Numbered from the stretch's first letter, positions 27,001-39,457 are shown. The stretch: DNA of 64,000 nucleotides from Trichoplax adhaerens (GCF_000150275.1 NW_002060946.1:3057454-3121453), one strand, 5' to 3'. The notes: generated from the letters alone by a model not told the origin. A program made the numbers and translations.

Positions 27001-29649
27001 TAAAACAAGAAGGGAAAGAGCGAAATATTTGATTTAATATTCATTAGGAGTCAAATTATACTCTTAAACGATCGATAAGATATTTACTAAGTAAAAAAAG
27101 ATGTAAATTATCATAGCGTAAATCCTTACATCAACTGAATAAGTTAGCATAGAATAGCAAGAGCGAGAAGCAGCAGATATGATATAGCCTCCACCGGTTA
27201 CCCAATTAGCCCTGTAATCGAGAAGCAAAACAAGACAGATCAATTTTTTCATTTCTAACCTAAATTGCTAGCAGCTTTGTACTTTTACGGATAAATGGAG
27301 TTTAAATCAAGCAATTAATATTACTTAGTGCAGTTTCTGATGCTTTTGCTGTCTCCAGTATCATAATGGTTGGCGTATCCACTAGATTCCCATCCTGGTA
27401 AGAGTTGATCCCATTTTTGAAAGGTCATAGTATTGCCGTTACTGTATGTACCACCTGGACAGCCATGACAGCTTTGATCGCCATTTATGTCCATATATTG
27501 ACCGGGATTACAATGGAAATCTAACATATTATTTAAAAGCAATTACTCTACTTACTACAGGTATTATGATTAATGTTTCATGTGATCGATTGCAAAATAA
27601 AGTGAAAATACAATAACAAAACTATAAAATATGAGGATATCTTTTATAACTATCAATCAATACTTTCTTTTATTCAAATCATTCTTCAATTGTAAGATAA
27701 ACTTAAATTGAAACATTACCGCATTTTCGGCCAAGAACTGGAAGAGGCACTGCTCCGGAACTGCAGTTTTTCCCTTCCTTCGGGATAGCAACGCGCCAGC
27801 GATTACCTGCGCCATCACATGACGTATACTGATAATCAAAGTCATCCTATAGTGGACGGCAAGGAAAAAATGTTAATCATGTTTTTAAATTTATGAATTT
27901 AAGGCATAGAATACGATTAAACTTGGCCGACATAGTAACCAAAGATTTTGCATATCGATCACATTTTGGTTTAGAGATAAAATATTAAATAAACGACGAC
28001 AGAATAAAGCAGACGTATCACTTTGTAAATTAACGAAAAATTCAAAGTGTACTGTACTTAATAGAGAATTATTGCGGAATAAAGGTTTTACAGCATAATA
28101 TATTATTGGACTAGAACTTATTGATAATATTAGGGGATGACATCATTTCTAATTAAGTAATCGTATTATTTTGAATTTGCTATGGAATAAAGATCTTCTA
28201 CCGTAATATAATTATTTGACTAGCAAGTAGAGTTTAACATTGTGAAGATGATATCATTTCTAGTTTACCGATCGTATAAGTTTGTACGAAGTATCAGTAG
28301 GTTAAAAATGCTACTCGTATCGCATACATGCGGCACGATTTGTTATAACATTAAGATTAATCAACTACAAAAAGTACGTTATTAATGATAAGTATAAATG
28401 CAGTGCTTTTATAGAATGAGCAATAATACGTGACGTGATTTGTGAATATAGTAGCAGTACTATTAATTCAGGCTAATTCTTTACATGTTGCACTTGCTGC
28501 GAAATCTATCGATAAAAATCTAAAATATCGAAACTTTTAGCTTCATCGCAATCAAATGATCAACTTTCATGCTTTTTATGCTGGATTTCTGGCTTTTACT
28601 GACAAAGTGATCATTTATTTTCATAAATATTTTTGTAAACATAATGAGAATAAAGCTACTCGCTAAGTGCACGTGTTATGATCTGTAGCACTATAACAGC
28701 TATCACTTTGCAAATCAATTTAATTTTTGACGAAAAAAGGAAGACTTTCATGCGTCTAGCCATATACTTAGAAGATTGACGTTACTTTACTGTAATTATG
28801 CTAAAAAAAAGTCTAAATTTGAAATTCACCTTGATATACGGAAGTAAGATAGCATATTTTTATGATAAACTTTAAAATTTAAGAGGAAAGATATCAGCAA
28901 GTAATGTATTATTGTACTTAAAACTATGATTAACTAAAAAATTGCAAATTTCGAAATCAATGGCCTCCAACTCTCATAAATGAGCGTAAATGATGGTTAA
29001 TTTGCAAGGCGTAAGAAAACTCTATTCTACTAGCCTATTCAATAAGATTTTCATAAAATCCAAACTAAGAAAACTAAACATTAATGTGAGTGTCTATTAT
29101 AACAAGACATGAAAAATAATGACCTAGACGGCGTTAGTATGGTAACAGTTACTATTACTATTATATAGTAAATTCGATATACGCTCCTATACCTTATTCT
29201 TTTTCAAATTAAATTTCATCTAAGCATCAGCATCAATTTGATTTCGAAACTGGTTTTGATAACAAAGGTAATCAACTACGTTTGGTTGCTATTGAGCTTT
29301 CTTAAATTCTGTATGAAATAATTTCTAGCTACTCAACATGGTATTCAATGTGTAATTTTTCATATTTTACTAACAGTTTAAACTATTATTGTTCATAATA
29401 CATTAACAATGAAGACAGCTTTAGTTACTTTGGTCTCAAACTCTTTAAAATGTATAATAGGATATAACAGCGCGCAACAACGATACTCAATTTATTCTGT
29501 ATTTTGAATATATCCTTTAGCTTTTCATATTCTTGTAAACTTATTTCTATCGAAAGATTTACCTTTGAACAACTCTCTCCGGATGTTAGATGGAGGATAT
29601 TTAGGACTGATACAAGTAGAACCAGTATTCTGAACTTGACTTTGTTCAT
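21038..29649 (-). CDS. ELAPOR1: ELAPOR1/2 homologue (endosome/lysosome-associated apoptosis and autophagy regulator)
   Basis: This is a type I membrane glycoprotein of the endolysosomal system (formerly KIAA1324). Twenty-nine minus-strand exons give 975 aa (human ELAPOR1 1013). From the 5' end they are 29563-29649, 27720-27846, 27325-27520, 27130-27211, 26887-26955, 26730-26816, 26467-26578, 26156-26394, 25879-26056, 25677-25781, 25259-25476, 25084-25151, 24703-24789, 24469-24558, 24325-24392, 24170-24239, 24009-24092, 23784-23919, 23600-23688, 23222-23298, 23087-23138, 22890-22962, 22717-22769, 22536-22617, 22161-22204, 21929-22022, 21711-21787, 21524-21626 and 21038-21118. All phases close. 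It has a signal peptide (residues 1-24), Cys-rich GF-receptor-like repeats (CMSCPAGTYS, CNPGTFLKGNHCEICP), a mannose-6-phosphate-receptor-like domain (about 628-800; PSFTAEGTNYHHVFNVSLCG), one TM helix (about 889-911) and a tail with HDDAFDTVLLEK. I cannot tell ELAPOR1 from ELAPOR2; it is probably pre-duplication. Confidence 0.96.
27847..29562. other. Intron 1 of the ELAPOR homologue
   Basis: This 1.7 kb intron separates the signal-peptide exon from the rest of the gene and is the longest in the gene. It is AT-rich; I see no nested gene or repeat. Confidence 0.75.
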
Positions 29650-31880
29650 ATTAGATTGCTTTTAGTGTTCGTTTTCTTGCAAGAAGGCGCAAATTACTGT
29701 AAATAGGTAACGATAAAAATTACATTTAAAAGCAGTCTATAACGTTATCCATTTAGCAGTACTTGGTAAGACGATATAAAAGAGAAATAAAAGAGAATAT
29801 AATTTTGATCTTCTATATCGCAACTTGATTAATATTTCAACTCGAGAAATGCGTCAAAAACTTTTCTCATACCAAATAATATCAGCAGATTATCCCAAAG
29901 CGGATAAATTCAAGCGATGGGAAAGAGTAGAACCGATTGAAGAATATTTTGGCAGGATTCGTTCACAGTTCTAAGTGATTTTAGAGTAATCAATCTCTTA
30001 ATACTTATTACTGATATTACGTGATGTGCTTACGCAAGCTGGCGTTAATATAATGTGCTGGAGAAGTCGACGAATACGTAGTCCTGTCTTCGTCACAATG
30101 GTAACGCGGCTCATTACGGCTGCGCATTACGTCACTTTTTTCTTTATTCTGAATAAACAAGATCGGATTAAGGTTTACCGAAAGAGTTTTAACTGATAGA
30201 AACTACTAGAAAGTAGAATAAAAACTTCTGCTGTCTATTAGTTGAGGTTAATATCTACAATAATACAACTAATAAAATAATAATGTAGTTAATACTAACC
30301 AGTGATTGCTGCATCTAGTAACGACTACTAAAAAAACACATATTTTATTGAGTTGTCTTGGTACGTTGTGGAGTATATATATAATGAGGAGTGCAGTATA
30401 ACTATCTACCAGTATTTACGTGTCTAGACTTCTTCTTCCAAACTCATAATAATATAGGATCTACTACAGAGATCTTGATGTGGGATCGTTGAAATTCTTA
30501 GGGATTTGGCGGAACACTGAAATGCGTATCGAAATCCTAGTCTTTAATAAGTTAAAGTAAACGTTGAGCCATAAGCAACTGTAATGTACTGCAGAGGGTG
30601 CAACTTTAGTGATATCGTCGTTATGTGATATTAATGATTTCTGTAAAAATTGGATCGACTGTAAGGTGTAATGAATTAGTTTTTTAAGTAAACATAAGAA
30701 GCGAAATCTTATTTGCTAAATGGACGATACACTCACTATTGTAAATGTAGTAGGCTTATCTTAATAGTAATCTATAATTCAAATCAAAGTTTTTATCAAG
30801 CTTTGTGGACTTCTACGGATGCAAAATTTCCGAAAATCGTACCGGACCATAATATACGCTTATGATTTTAAAAATTATTAATAAATTCTAGTGATCAAGT
30901 TTATGGCTTACACATTCTCGAGTCCTATTCGTTGTCATGCTTTGAAGGATAATAATTATTATTACTCGTACATACTGTAGTCTACCAGAGTTCAACGGTT
31001 TGCAGTATTTATAAGGTTAGTGAAAATCCAAGCTTCAGAACTATTATTTATGTTTTCTTGTGAACAGCTTAGTAGCAAGGTACGTCTTCCAGGAACGGTA
31101 CAAGAATATTCAAATATCCAACTCTTAATTTGACTTTAGTTATTTATTTAATATAAAAATAACAAAATCTTTTAATTAATTATCAGGTATTTTAATTGGT
31201 ATAGTTTTTACAATTATTTATTCATTCATGAAGATATAAATACAATGTTAGGCCCATCTGGAAAATAGTGCAGTATATACGCGTATTATATACTGTATAC
31301 CCTGTACATTACACAGTACTCGTATATTATACTTTGGATCGACAAGGAAATTAGGAGCATTTAATTCTAATAATGCACGTTGAAAGAACATAGCCTTCCT
31401 GAAAACACATGATAACATTGTCAATGTAAAATTGTCAATTTCTTTAACACACAATCGAAAGTTGCGTTAAACTATGAATATTATAAGGTATGACTGATGT
31501 TTATAAAGTAAAGTGAATTTATGTTGAGCTGGTACAGCACGTCTGGGAATTGAGAATTTCCTTCTAGCTAAGATTTTGAAGCTTAGAGTCAAAAGAAAAT
31601 ACTTAAGTACTCTCTGATGAGTCTAAACTAATAAAAAGATATTATAGAATAATCTAATCATTAACAAAATGTTACATTAAGATGCTTAAGCATTAGAAAT
31701 TGCAGCAAGATCAGTAGAAATGATTAAATTATTTATATTGGTCTTTTCAATTTACAATATAAAAAGGAGTGCTATACTTAGTTATCATTATTTGACAAAT
31801 ATATAATTAGAAGAACAAAAGAGTGACATAAGCTGGAGACTTGGTCCATTAAGAATTTGCAGCGAAGTGCACGTAAAAAC
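29650..31880. other. Intergenic region holding the ELAPOR promoter and ZC3HC1 3' flank
   Basis: No coding exon is recognised in these 2.2 kb. A less AT-rich patch at about 30020-30140 contains several CG dinucleotides and TTACGTCA at 30127-30134, which fits a CRE/ATF-type site on either strand. It lies about 480 bp upstream of the ELAPOR start codon. A promoter role is inference only. Confidence 0.4.
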
Positions 31881-34106
31881 TTATTGCAGTTTAGACGATC
31901 GACAATTTCTAAGGGTTCTTTGTACCGTTTGTAGAACCTGCTCGGGCTGAACCTGAAAATTTTGGAGAGGCAAAGGGATATTACGTCTTTGTTTGTCGCA
32001 ATAAGTTTCTCAAGTTAACAGTAATCAAAGCATCCTAGTCTTACAGAATTTAAATTTGGATCAGTAGTGCGGCTGTGGCGTTTCGGAAATAGATAACTAA
32101 GCATACTCTTTAATCCGGCTGTATCATTATTGTTGTCCTGGTGGACATTTCCTAAACTCCTTTCCACGTCTTCTCTACTTTCCGCATTATTATCGTCGAC
32201 TATGAAATAGGGACACCAGTAACGATGTTCCTCTATAGGATTAAATTTTTTCTGAAGATAAAGATAACAATATTAGTCGTAATAAAAGGAGCAGTAATAG
32301 ATATTACAGTGTTTAGCTATTTAGAATACTTTTTCTATTTTCCTTCGCTTGCTAGGCGAAGACGAGGATTGCTCTTCAATACTCTCGCTAGATAGTTCCA
32401 AGCTATCAGTGGAGCTGTCACTACATGAGGCGATGAAAATAAACTTTCAATTCAATCTTTAATGCCGAATACGGTATCAGCACTTTAAACTACCTGATTG
32501 CCATGGTATAATTCCAAATACCAGCTCTTCTTCGGCAAATCGAGCATATCAGCAGTGAAGATTTGAGTTTATCGCTGGGCCTATTTTATTAAGATAAGTA
32601 AGCCAATGAGTGTCAACGGTGGTTACGTGATTTTAAAGAGTTTATCACTATACTGTACAGTAAATATCATAGGTCAATTTTAAAGTTAAATACTTACTTC
32701 AGCACCCAGCCACAAAATGCTAAGATACAAGCTATCATCTGAGCTTCTTCATCAACATCGGTTAAGATTACTTGGCAATCTAAAATATCTTTTAATGTCT
32801 CTACAGCCTCTTTACATGAGAGTAACGTCTACAATACATGAAGAAAATGATGTTGAGATTAAACTCAAAACAACTGCGTGCTTATGATATCATACGTGTA
32901 ATATCACGCTGACTTAAGCAGTATTCTTTGTTTTTACATTAAGCGTGCTATTCAGTTCCAGCCTTGGTAGTAAATGAGGAGCACTTGAGTACGATTTCAA
33001 TCGCTGTCGCAAAATTGGTACACATTTAGCGTAGGTATTTGGTAAACGTATCAATTCTTCTGTAATTATATTTTAATCAAATAGTTAGTATGTCTGTGTA
33101 GGTGTGGTGCGACTTGCAAATATGAGAAATGGCCATCAATGTAATCAACAGCATGGTTTACCACGAACAGGAGCATCCTTCCACGGACACAACGGGTTAT
33201 GACGTGATATCAATGCATCAGTGAAAGTTCTTACCGCTTCTTCGTCTGAATAAGAAGAATCCAATGTAATATCTACCTCTAATAAATTGTGGAAATCATG
33301 AGCTAACTATGTAAGAGCAAAAGAAACATTGATTACATGGCTGCGAGCGTGTCGATGGAAGTGGTAGCGATACAGTCAGCGTTGCAGAACAAGTAACACA
33401 TTTCAGGCGATCTATATCCACATTTTTCCAGCCATATCTGGCGCATTGCAGCGGAGACAAAGCAGGTGGTTTGGCTAGCCATGTATAAGCCTATTTATAC
33501 AAGTATATCGGAAAGATGTGATAAGCGATCGAGTTGCAGCAAAATGCAGTACATGCAGAACAGTCCCACATATTTTAAAAAGTAGATGAGTAATTACAAA
33601 TTAATTCGTGTAGTACAACACACTTAACATGGTGCTGATCGGATCAAGTCAACTCATTTGCTATTTGTTATTGAAATTATTAGGCTAACTTGGTTAATGA
33701 CTTACACGATCAGTGGTAAACATTATAATGAATTAAAATGTACACATTCAGTCCAGTAATAATATAATATGTGATTTATCACGATAGGAGATCTGCTACA
33801 GAAAAAAATACAGATAGGCCTGTTGTATTACACCGTACCGAATAAGTCTCTACTCGTTCAAAATAATCTTCCGCCACTTTGTCCTGTTTACATTCACTAT
33901 GTTTTCAATGGGGAAAAAAAGAGCAAATTTAAAACTAGTCTAGCTGATCAACAAATGCATCAAGAAAGCGATGAGAATTGGATCGAGATCACCTGCACGA
34001 GTAGAGTAGAGTAGAGTACTTACTTTTCTGGACAGGCAGGCTTATCAAATATAAAACTATCAAGAAGGGACAGAAACTTCCTAGGCACTAAACTTATTTC
34101 AGCCAT
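31881..34106 (-). CDS. ZC3HC1: ZC3HC1/NIPA-like C3HC zinc-finger protein
   Basis: ZC3HC1 (NIPA) is a nuclear protein described as an SCF-type F-box-like adaptor and as a nuclear-basket component. Ten minus-strand exons give 370 aa (human 502): 34024-34106, 33839-33896, 33374-33490, 33162-33306, 32938-33059, 32698-32828, 32494-32580, 32330-32420, 32045-32251 and 31881-31952. The first zinc-finger module shows FERVETY, WLAKPPALSPLQCARYGW, LKCVTC and HNPLC (H-x3-C). The second shows ACILAFCGW, LLICSICRRRAGIW and FNPIEEHRYWCPYF. Between them is a Ser/Glu-rich linker with the basic patch KRRKIEK, a possible nuclear localisation signal. The donor of exon 3 (GTATCG) is weak and was chosen because it alone keeps frame. 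Reading through the last intron would end the protein early at 32015. The central Ser/Pro-rich region of the human protein is much shorter here. Confidence 0.93.
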
Positions 34107-34189
34107 GCCAATTTTCTTTCATTGATCTCCACAACAGTTTATGATCATTCGTTGACAGTTCTACAGGTCAGGTAGGTATGGTTGTAAGT

Positions 34190-34262
34190 GCGAGTGCTGA
34201 GAGAGTGAGTTGCTGAGAGAGTGAGTGGCTGAGAGAGTGAGTCTCTCATTGTCACTCTCTCC
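34190..34262. repeat. Tandem GCTGAGAGAGTGAGT array
   Basis: About three and a half copies of a 15-16 bp GCTGAGAGAGTGAGT unit are followed by a reverse-complement-like CTCTCATTGTCACTCTCTCC stretch. The two halves can pair, so a hairpin is possible. It lies in the ZC3HC1/ZNRF spacer. Confidence 0.85.
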
Positions 34263-34289
34263 CAGTAGTCCCAGGTTCTAACAAACTTG

Positions 34290-34640
34290 TGATGACCTTG
34301 TACTGTACACTGTACAGTACTCCAAAGAATCTGTACAGTACAGTAATAATGCATCATCGTTTAAGCTATTTACGCTGAGTATCTGAGTAATCGGGGTTAT
34401 TATGGCTGGGCCTACTGTACACTGTACAGTACAGTACTGTACAGTATGTAAAAACTTTGAGTACAGTACACTGTACTGTAACCACTAGGGAATGAACTCA
34501 CAAATCTACTGTAGCGTACAGTGCACAGTACTGTACTCTACATCAGCAGTTCAGCACTTGGAGACAGTCGTTTCTACTGAACAGTCTGGAGGTGTTCAGT
34601 CCGTGCAATCGGCCCATGTAACACATACTGTACAGTGTAC
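34290..34640. repeat. Cluster of TACTGTACAGTA-type palindromes upstream of ZNRF
   Basis: The words TACTGTACAGTA, CACTGTACAGTA, GTACACTGTAC and close variants occur repeatedly, for example at 34302-34345, 34418-34480, 34505-34535 and 34627-34643. The core is self-complementary. The same words continue through the ZNRF introns and at 41.2-41.5 kb, and are rare in the first 30 kb. Confidence 0.8.
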
Positions 34641-34931
34641 TCTTTACTCTACCGTGGGTAAATAAATGAGCACCCTTCACTGTCTGGAACATTTTGTTAG
34701 TCCGTGTTTTGGTGACGAGTGAGAGCACCATGATGACCGAGAGCAATGATCACTTTTCCTTCACTTTTCGAATGAAATAGTTCTCTCTCTCTAGTATCTA
34801 GGCAACACATTAAAGTCAGTTTTTAGAACATTTACTTTTATCGGTAGTTCTCATTTTTATATTCTGGATAAGAAGAAGAGCTGTGTTGTTGGTTATTCTT
34901 CAGTGTGTACAATTCGTTAATTAATATAAAC

Positions 34932-37900
34932 ATGGGAGCCAAGTTATCCAACAATAATACAAACTCGAGGCCTGGATTCACCGTCGATGCGAATCAAGGC
35001 AATCTTGCCACGGCGGCTGGTATGAATCGCATGAATGGAAGTCGACGCGACTCTCGTCTGCGTACCCGCGCTGTAGATGTGTCAAATGGAGCAAACGCTT
35101 ACAACGAGGGCACTTCTTCCTTGCCTTCCGATTCATCACCCAATGAATTTTTTAATGGTAAACGGCTATCTTTGATCATTGTACATTAAGGAAATGCTAT
35201 AAATACACTGTATTTTTAGTTAACATTTTCTTTCTCTACTGTACCGTATATTGTCAGTAGCCATAGCAGGTTGTGAACGTCTTAATAGTACAGTACTCTA
35301 ATACTGTATTGATTGATTTTAATCATACAGAAAATGGATATCACCATCATTTTTCTCTTTTGATATGTCGAAGGGAATAGTGTATCTTTAGTAGTAATTC
35401 ATACGGTACATCTGTGCTGTAGTTGGTTCATTACGGTGTTGACTTTCCCAACACTTACTTCTTTCGCTATATTTCACGCAGGACAGTATGTTGTTGTACT
35501 GTACACCAGTCGAATTCATCATCGTCGTTGTAGATTCACTTTTTCTTGACGTTATTTTCCAATGTCAAATCATTAATCGATGTTGATCGAAAATATCTTC
35601 ACTAACGGTTCCATATTGGACATAAATATCCTATATTCAACATCACTTCGTCTATCACAAGAAGTTCCGACGACATATGTACAGTACCTACTATCGTTGA
35701 TTTGGACGCATGATACATCAAATAATGCATATTTATATTGTAGTGAACAAGTAGTGTACATGTTATCCATTTACGTTTTTATTGCATCGTCAAAATGTAT
35801 AATGTACTGTACAGTCATGGTACAGTGCACTACACCAATGCACTCGGATTGGAAAAAGTCTACTTGACAACCTCCTGATGGCTAATGTTTTGTCGTTGGA
35901 TGGAGTTTATACCTTGCTGTCTTTAGATACTATTGATTTTTTTAGTTACTCTATTCTGCGACATATTTTCTTCATTTTATGATGTTTGATTTTGTGTTTA
36001 GTTTGCGTTTTCATTGAATGTTACAGGCGCGTACTCCTTGCCATCGCGATTCTATTCATTAGTCCATTTATCAGGTATGTCGCCGGTCCTATAGTATTGC
36101 TATACTGTATCATGTCACAATCAGTATTTTGATTTGCCGTATTCTATAATGAATTCCTTTCTTAACTGATGCCTACTACTGCATACTTTGACACTGCTAT
36201 CGGTACGGTACGGGGTAACCGTGCTATACTGTAGTCACAAGATTGTCGTCGTTGCTTTTGCCATTTTAACAATGAATTTATACACAAGACTCTTAAAGCG
36301 CATACTGTACATTTCAATTGATCTACAATTCAGTGACATATTGTCTCAAGGATTGATGGCACATAAAAATATGGAATCAAAGTCTATTGAGCTCTTAAAC
36401 GCTTTCTATCCATGTCCATCGTCGTAGTATTTAATAGTACCTCTGTAGTAATATTGCGCTTTTGAATATCTTCTGCAATCGATAGCGCGTCGATAGGGGT
36501 ACTTGTACAGTATTATAGTATTCAATCTGCCAGTGGGGGTTGACTTTGCACTTTGTTTCTAAGCTATGCTGTGGCTGTCCTGTAAATATTCGTACAGTAT
36601 AATGTTGTACTGTAATATACATACTGTAGGCTAGCTACATTACAGTACAATATGATGTTGTTATGTTTCTGCTCGATTATATTGTATGGAGACTGGTGGA
36701 GCACAGGACACTTCTGCAAGTACAGTACAGTACATTAGTGTTCAGTGCTTGCACCTTGCAGCATGGTAGTTTGTAAACAAAGAAAATCATTGTTGAAAGG
36801 TTACGGTGAGTCATCATATAATGTACTGTAGACGAAAAGGTAAAAAAAGAAAAACCGCTAGTGTCTACTGTACTGGAAGACAAACTCCATACAGTGTACA
36901 GTACATTTGTAGCCTTCCCAAAGCTTATGCCACATCAAGTCCATGTTGATTGATGTTAATCCCATCATCCCCCAAAGTAATAATAATAATAATAATAAAG
37001 TACCTTATTGCATGTGCAGTAGTTTGATAAAAGCATATCTACTATACAGTACTGTAGCAGTTAGCCATAAATGTGTACAATGCAGCGATATTGACTTGTA
37101 TTAACTAGACTGTGCCACGGACTACTCGAAATGACCAGTAAATTTCGAGTAGTCCATACTGTACTTGCATCAATGAGTCAGTAAAACAATATACTGTACG
37201 ATAATGACAGGCAAACAAGCCTGGCTGGCTAATCCAGAGCGTTAGTGAGTGTCAAAGACCACAGTTTACAGTGTAGAATAAAATAAAATAATAATAATAA
37301 AGTACCTCACTGCATGTACAGCAGTTTGATAAAAGCATATCTACTATACTGTACAGTGTACAGTAGCAGTTAGCCGTAAATGTCTGTACAATGCAGCGAT
37401 ATTGACCTGTGTTGACTAGGCTGTACCATGCACTCACTACTCGAAATAACCAGTAAATTTCGAGTAGTCCATACTGTACTTGCATCGATGAATCAGTAAA
37501 ACAATATACAGTACGATAATGACAGGCAAATAAGCCTGGCTGGCTAATCCAGAGCATTAGTGAGTGTCAAAGATCACAGTTTACAGTGTAGAATAAAATA
37601 AAATAATAATAATAAAGTACCTCACTGCATGTACAGCAGTTTGATAAAAGCATATCTACTATACTGTACAGTGTACAGTAGCAGTTAGGCGTAAATATCT
37701 TGTACAGTACAATGCAGCGATATTGACCTGAGTTGACTAGGCTGTACCATGCACTCACTACTCGAAATAACCAATAAATTTCGAGTAGTCCATACTGTAC
37801 TTGCATCAATGAATCAATAAAACAATATACTGTACAATAATAATGACAGGCAAGCAAGCCTAGCTGGCTGATCCAGAGCGTTAGTGAGTGTCAAAGATCA

Positions 37901-39457
37901 CAACTTACAGTGTAGAATAAAGTAAAAAAAATAGTAATAAAGTACCTTACTGCATGTACAGTAGTTTGATAAAAGCATATGTACTGTACAGTAGCAGTTA
38001 ACCGTAAATGTCTGTACAATGCAGCGATATTGACTATGCTGTACCATGCACTACTGGAAATAATCAGTAAATTTCGAGTAGTCCATATTGAACTTGCATC
38101 AATGAATCAGTAAACAATATACGGTATGATAATGACAGGCAAGCAAGCCTGGCTGGCTGATCCAGAGCGTTAGTGAGTGTCAAAGATCACAGTTTACGGC
38201 GTAGAATAAAGTACTGCATTTTTTTTCCACTTTGGGCACTGCACTGACTGTCGAAGAGAACGAAATCATTTACGAATATACAGTACATAGCTGAATACCT
38301 GCCAAGCATGTGGCCATCGGCAGATATATGACTAGCCATCAATTTCAGATGCCTTTGTTTCAGTGATATTATTTCTGTATATAGAAATACACAATCTGGA
38401 AGTGTGCCTACCATGAATACAGGTTGATGTTTTTAGGATGATGTGCAGTTTAGAATTTTGAGAAAAATGCTGTAAATTTGCCATCATTTAATCCTATTAT
38501 AAATCTCTGTTGGTGCTCGATGACGTCTTATATTGTATTGTACTGAACAATTATACATAGTACGGCGATATTATACACCAGCAACAGTATGGAATGTAGT
38601 TCGAAACTTGCAATGACTTACTGATGAGATGCTTGCCATGTTATTTGTAGTTAAATGTCCGATCTGTTCAAAAAAGTTAAATCGAGACGACATGCAGGAG
38701 CATTTGGCGAATTGTCTTTCAAAACCTCGACTTACGTATAATGGTAAGATAAGAGTTTGATTAGTTGTTTAAAGAGACACACTACAGTATTATACTAAAA
38801 CTGAAACTTGGTCACGCCAGAACTAACTGATTGAAGTTTATTCTGATAAATTTATTCTACAGTTTTCATGCTGTTTAGAAAGATCATCCAGTTGATATAT
38901 TGCATTTCTATAATTTTAGCTTCAAATTGTGTAATTGATGTCGATTACTTGGAATTACAGCTAACCGTATGAATTTACGATTTTCATTGCAGAGGATAGA
39001 CTTCAATCAGATAGCGGTGAATGTGTAATATGTTTCGAAGAATTAGTAGCGGGTACAAAATAAAATAAAATAGATGTTTCATATGTTCCTTATCGTAATA
39101 AAGCTCTGAGTTTCTTTCTCAGGACTAACTTATATTATGTTGCTTTGCCATTATTTTGACAAAATAATTTTATATAATGCAATACCTTGCTAGGTGAAGT
39201 AATTGCTAGACTGCCTTGCCTTTGCGTGTATCATAAAGCGTAAGCACATTTAAATTGAATGGCATAAGATATAGAACGCATATTGGATAGTAGTATATCA
39301 AAATACTGAAAATTAGTATCAGCATTACTCGACTATCTTTAATATATTATCGTATACTTTTAGGTGTATTGATAAATGGTTTGAAGTAAATCGTGTTTGT
39401 CCTGAACATCCGGACTTTAAATATGAGGATTATCAGGAAAACCTGAATATGAATTAA
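34932..39457 (+). CDS. ZNRF1: ZNRF1/2-like E3 ubiquitin ligase (zinc finger plus RING)
   Basis: ZNRF proteins are membrane-attached RING E3 ligases of endosomes and lysosomes. Six exons give 188 aa (human ZNRF1 227): 34932-35157, 36027-36074, 38651-38743, 38993-39052, 39194-39239 and 39364-39457. All phases close. The N-terminus MGAKLSNN has Gly2 in an N-myristoylation context, as in the family. A low-complexity linker follows. Then come a C2HC-type zinc finger (KCPICSKK to HLANC) followed by LSKPRLTYN, and a C-terminal RING with ECVICFEEL, IARLPCLCVYHKACIDKWF and VCPEHPD. The Zn ligands and the family's terminal CPEH are intact. A longer tail than usual follows (16 residues after PEHPDF). 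Intron 2 (36075-38650) is expanded by tandem repeats. It is divergent from ZC3HC1. Vertebrate ZNRF1 and ZNRF2 cannot be told apart here. Confidence 0.95.
36978..36999. repeat. (AAT)n microsatellite
   Basis: Seven AAT units sit at the head of the first intronic repeat unit; shorter versions head the other units. Confidence 0.9.
37132..37155. repeat. Perfect hairpin within ZNRF intron repeat unit 1
   Basis: The arm ACTACTCGAAAT (here just before 37132) and ATTTCGAGTAGT are exact complements separated by about 10 bases. Copies in the other three units keep the downstream arm, and most keep the upstream arm, with the last unit's upstream arm slightly decayed (TACTGGAAAT). Confidence 0.75.

Larger units (their letters stand above)
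34107..34931. promoter_or_regulatory. Putative bidirectional promoter between ZC3HC1 and ZNRF
   Basis: The start codons of two divergent genes are 825 bp apart. The spacer contains a short GAGAGTGAGT tandem array, many TACTGTACAGTA-like palindromes and two pyrimidine tracts near 34780. Core promoter elements are not evident by eye. The promoter assignment rests on gene orientation only. Confidence 0.45.
36961..38220. repeat. Tandem array of four units of about 270-325 bp in ZNRF intron 2
   Basis: Units begin at about 37001, 37303, 37618 and 37943 and end near 38212. Each has an AATAATAAT tract, TACCT(T/C)A(T/C)TGCATGT(A/G)CAG, TTTGATAAAAGCATAT, TACTGTACAGTA-like palindromes, a 12-base inverted repeat (ACTACTCGAAAT with ATTTCGAGTAGT), GACAGGCAA(A/G)(C/T)AAGCCT, and a GAGTGTCAAAGA(T/C)CACA end. 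Units 2 and 3 are the most alike. The two long antisense open frames at 37252-37557 and 37567-37857 are the same repeat read twice, so they are not genes. Confidence 0.95.

Noticed and set aside
37252-37857. Two similar antisense open frames of about 100 codons each
   Set aside because: They are the same intronic tandem repeat read twice; the frame content is built from the palindrome words and the AAT tract, with no family match.
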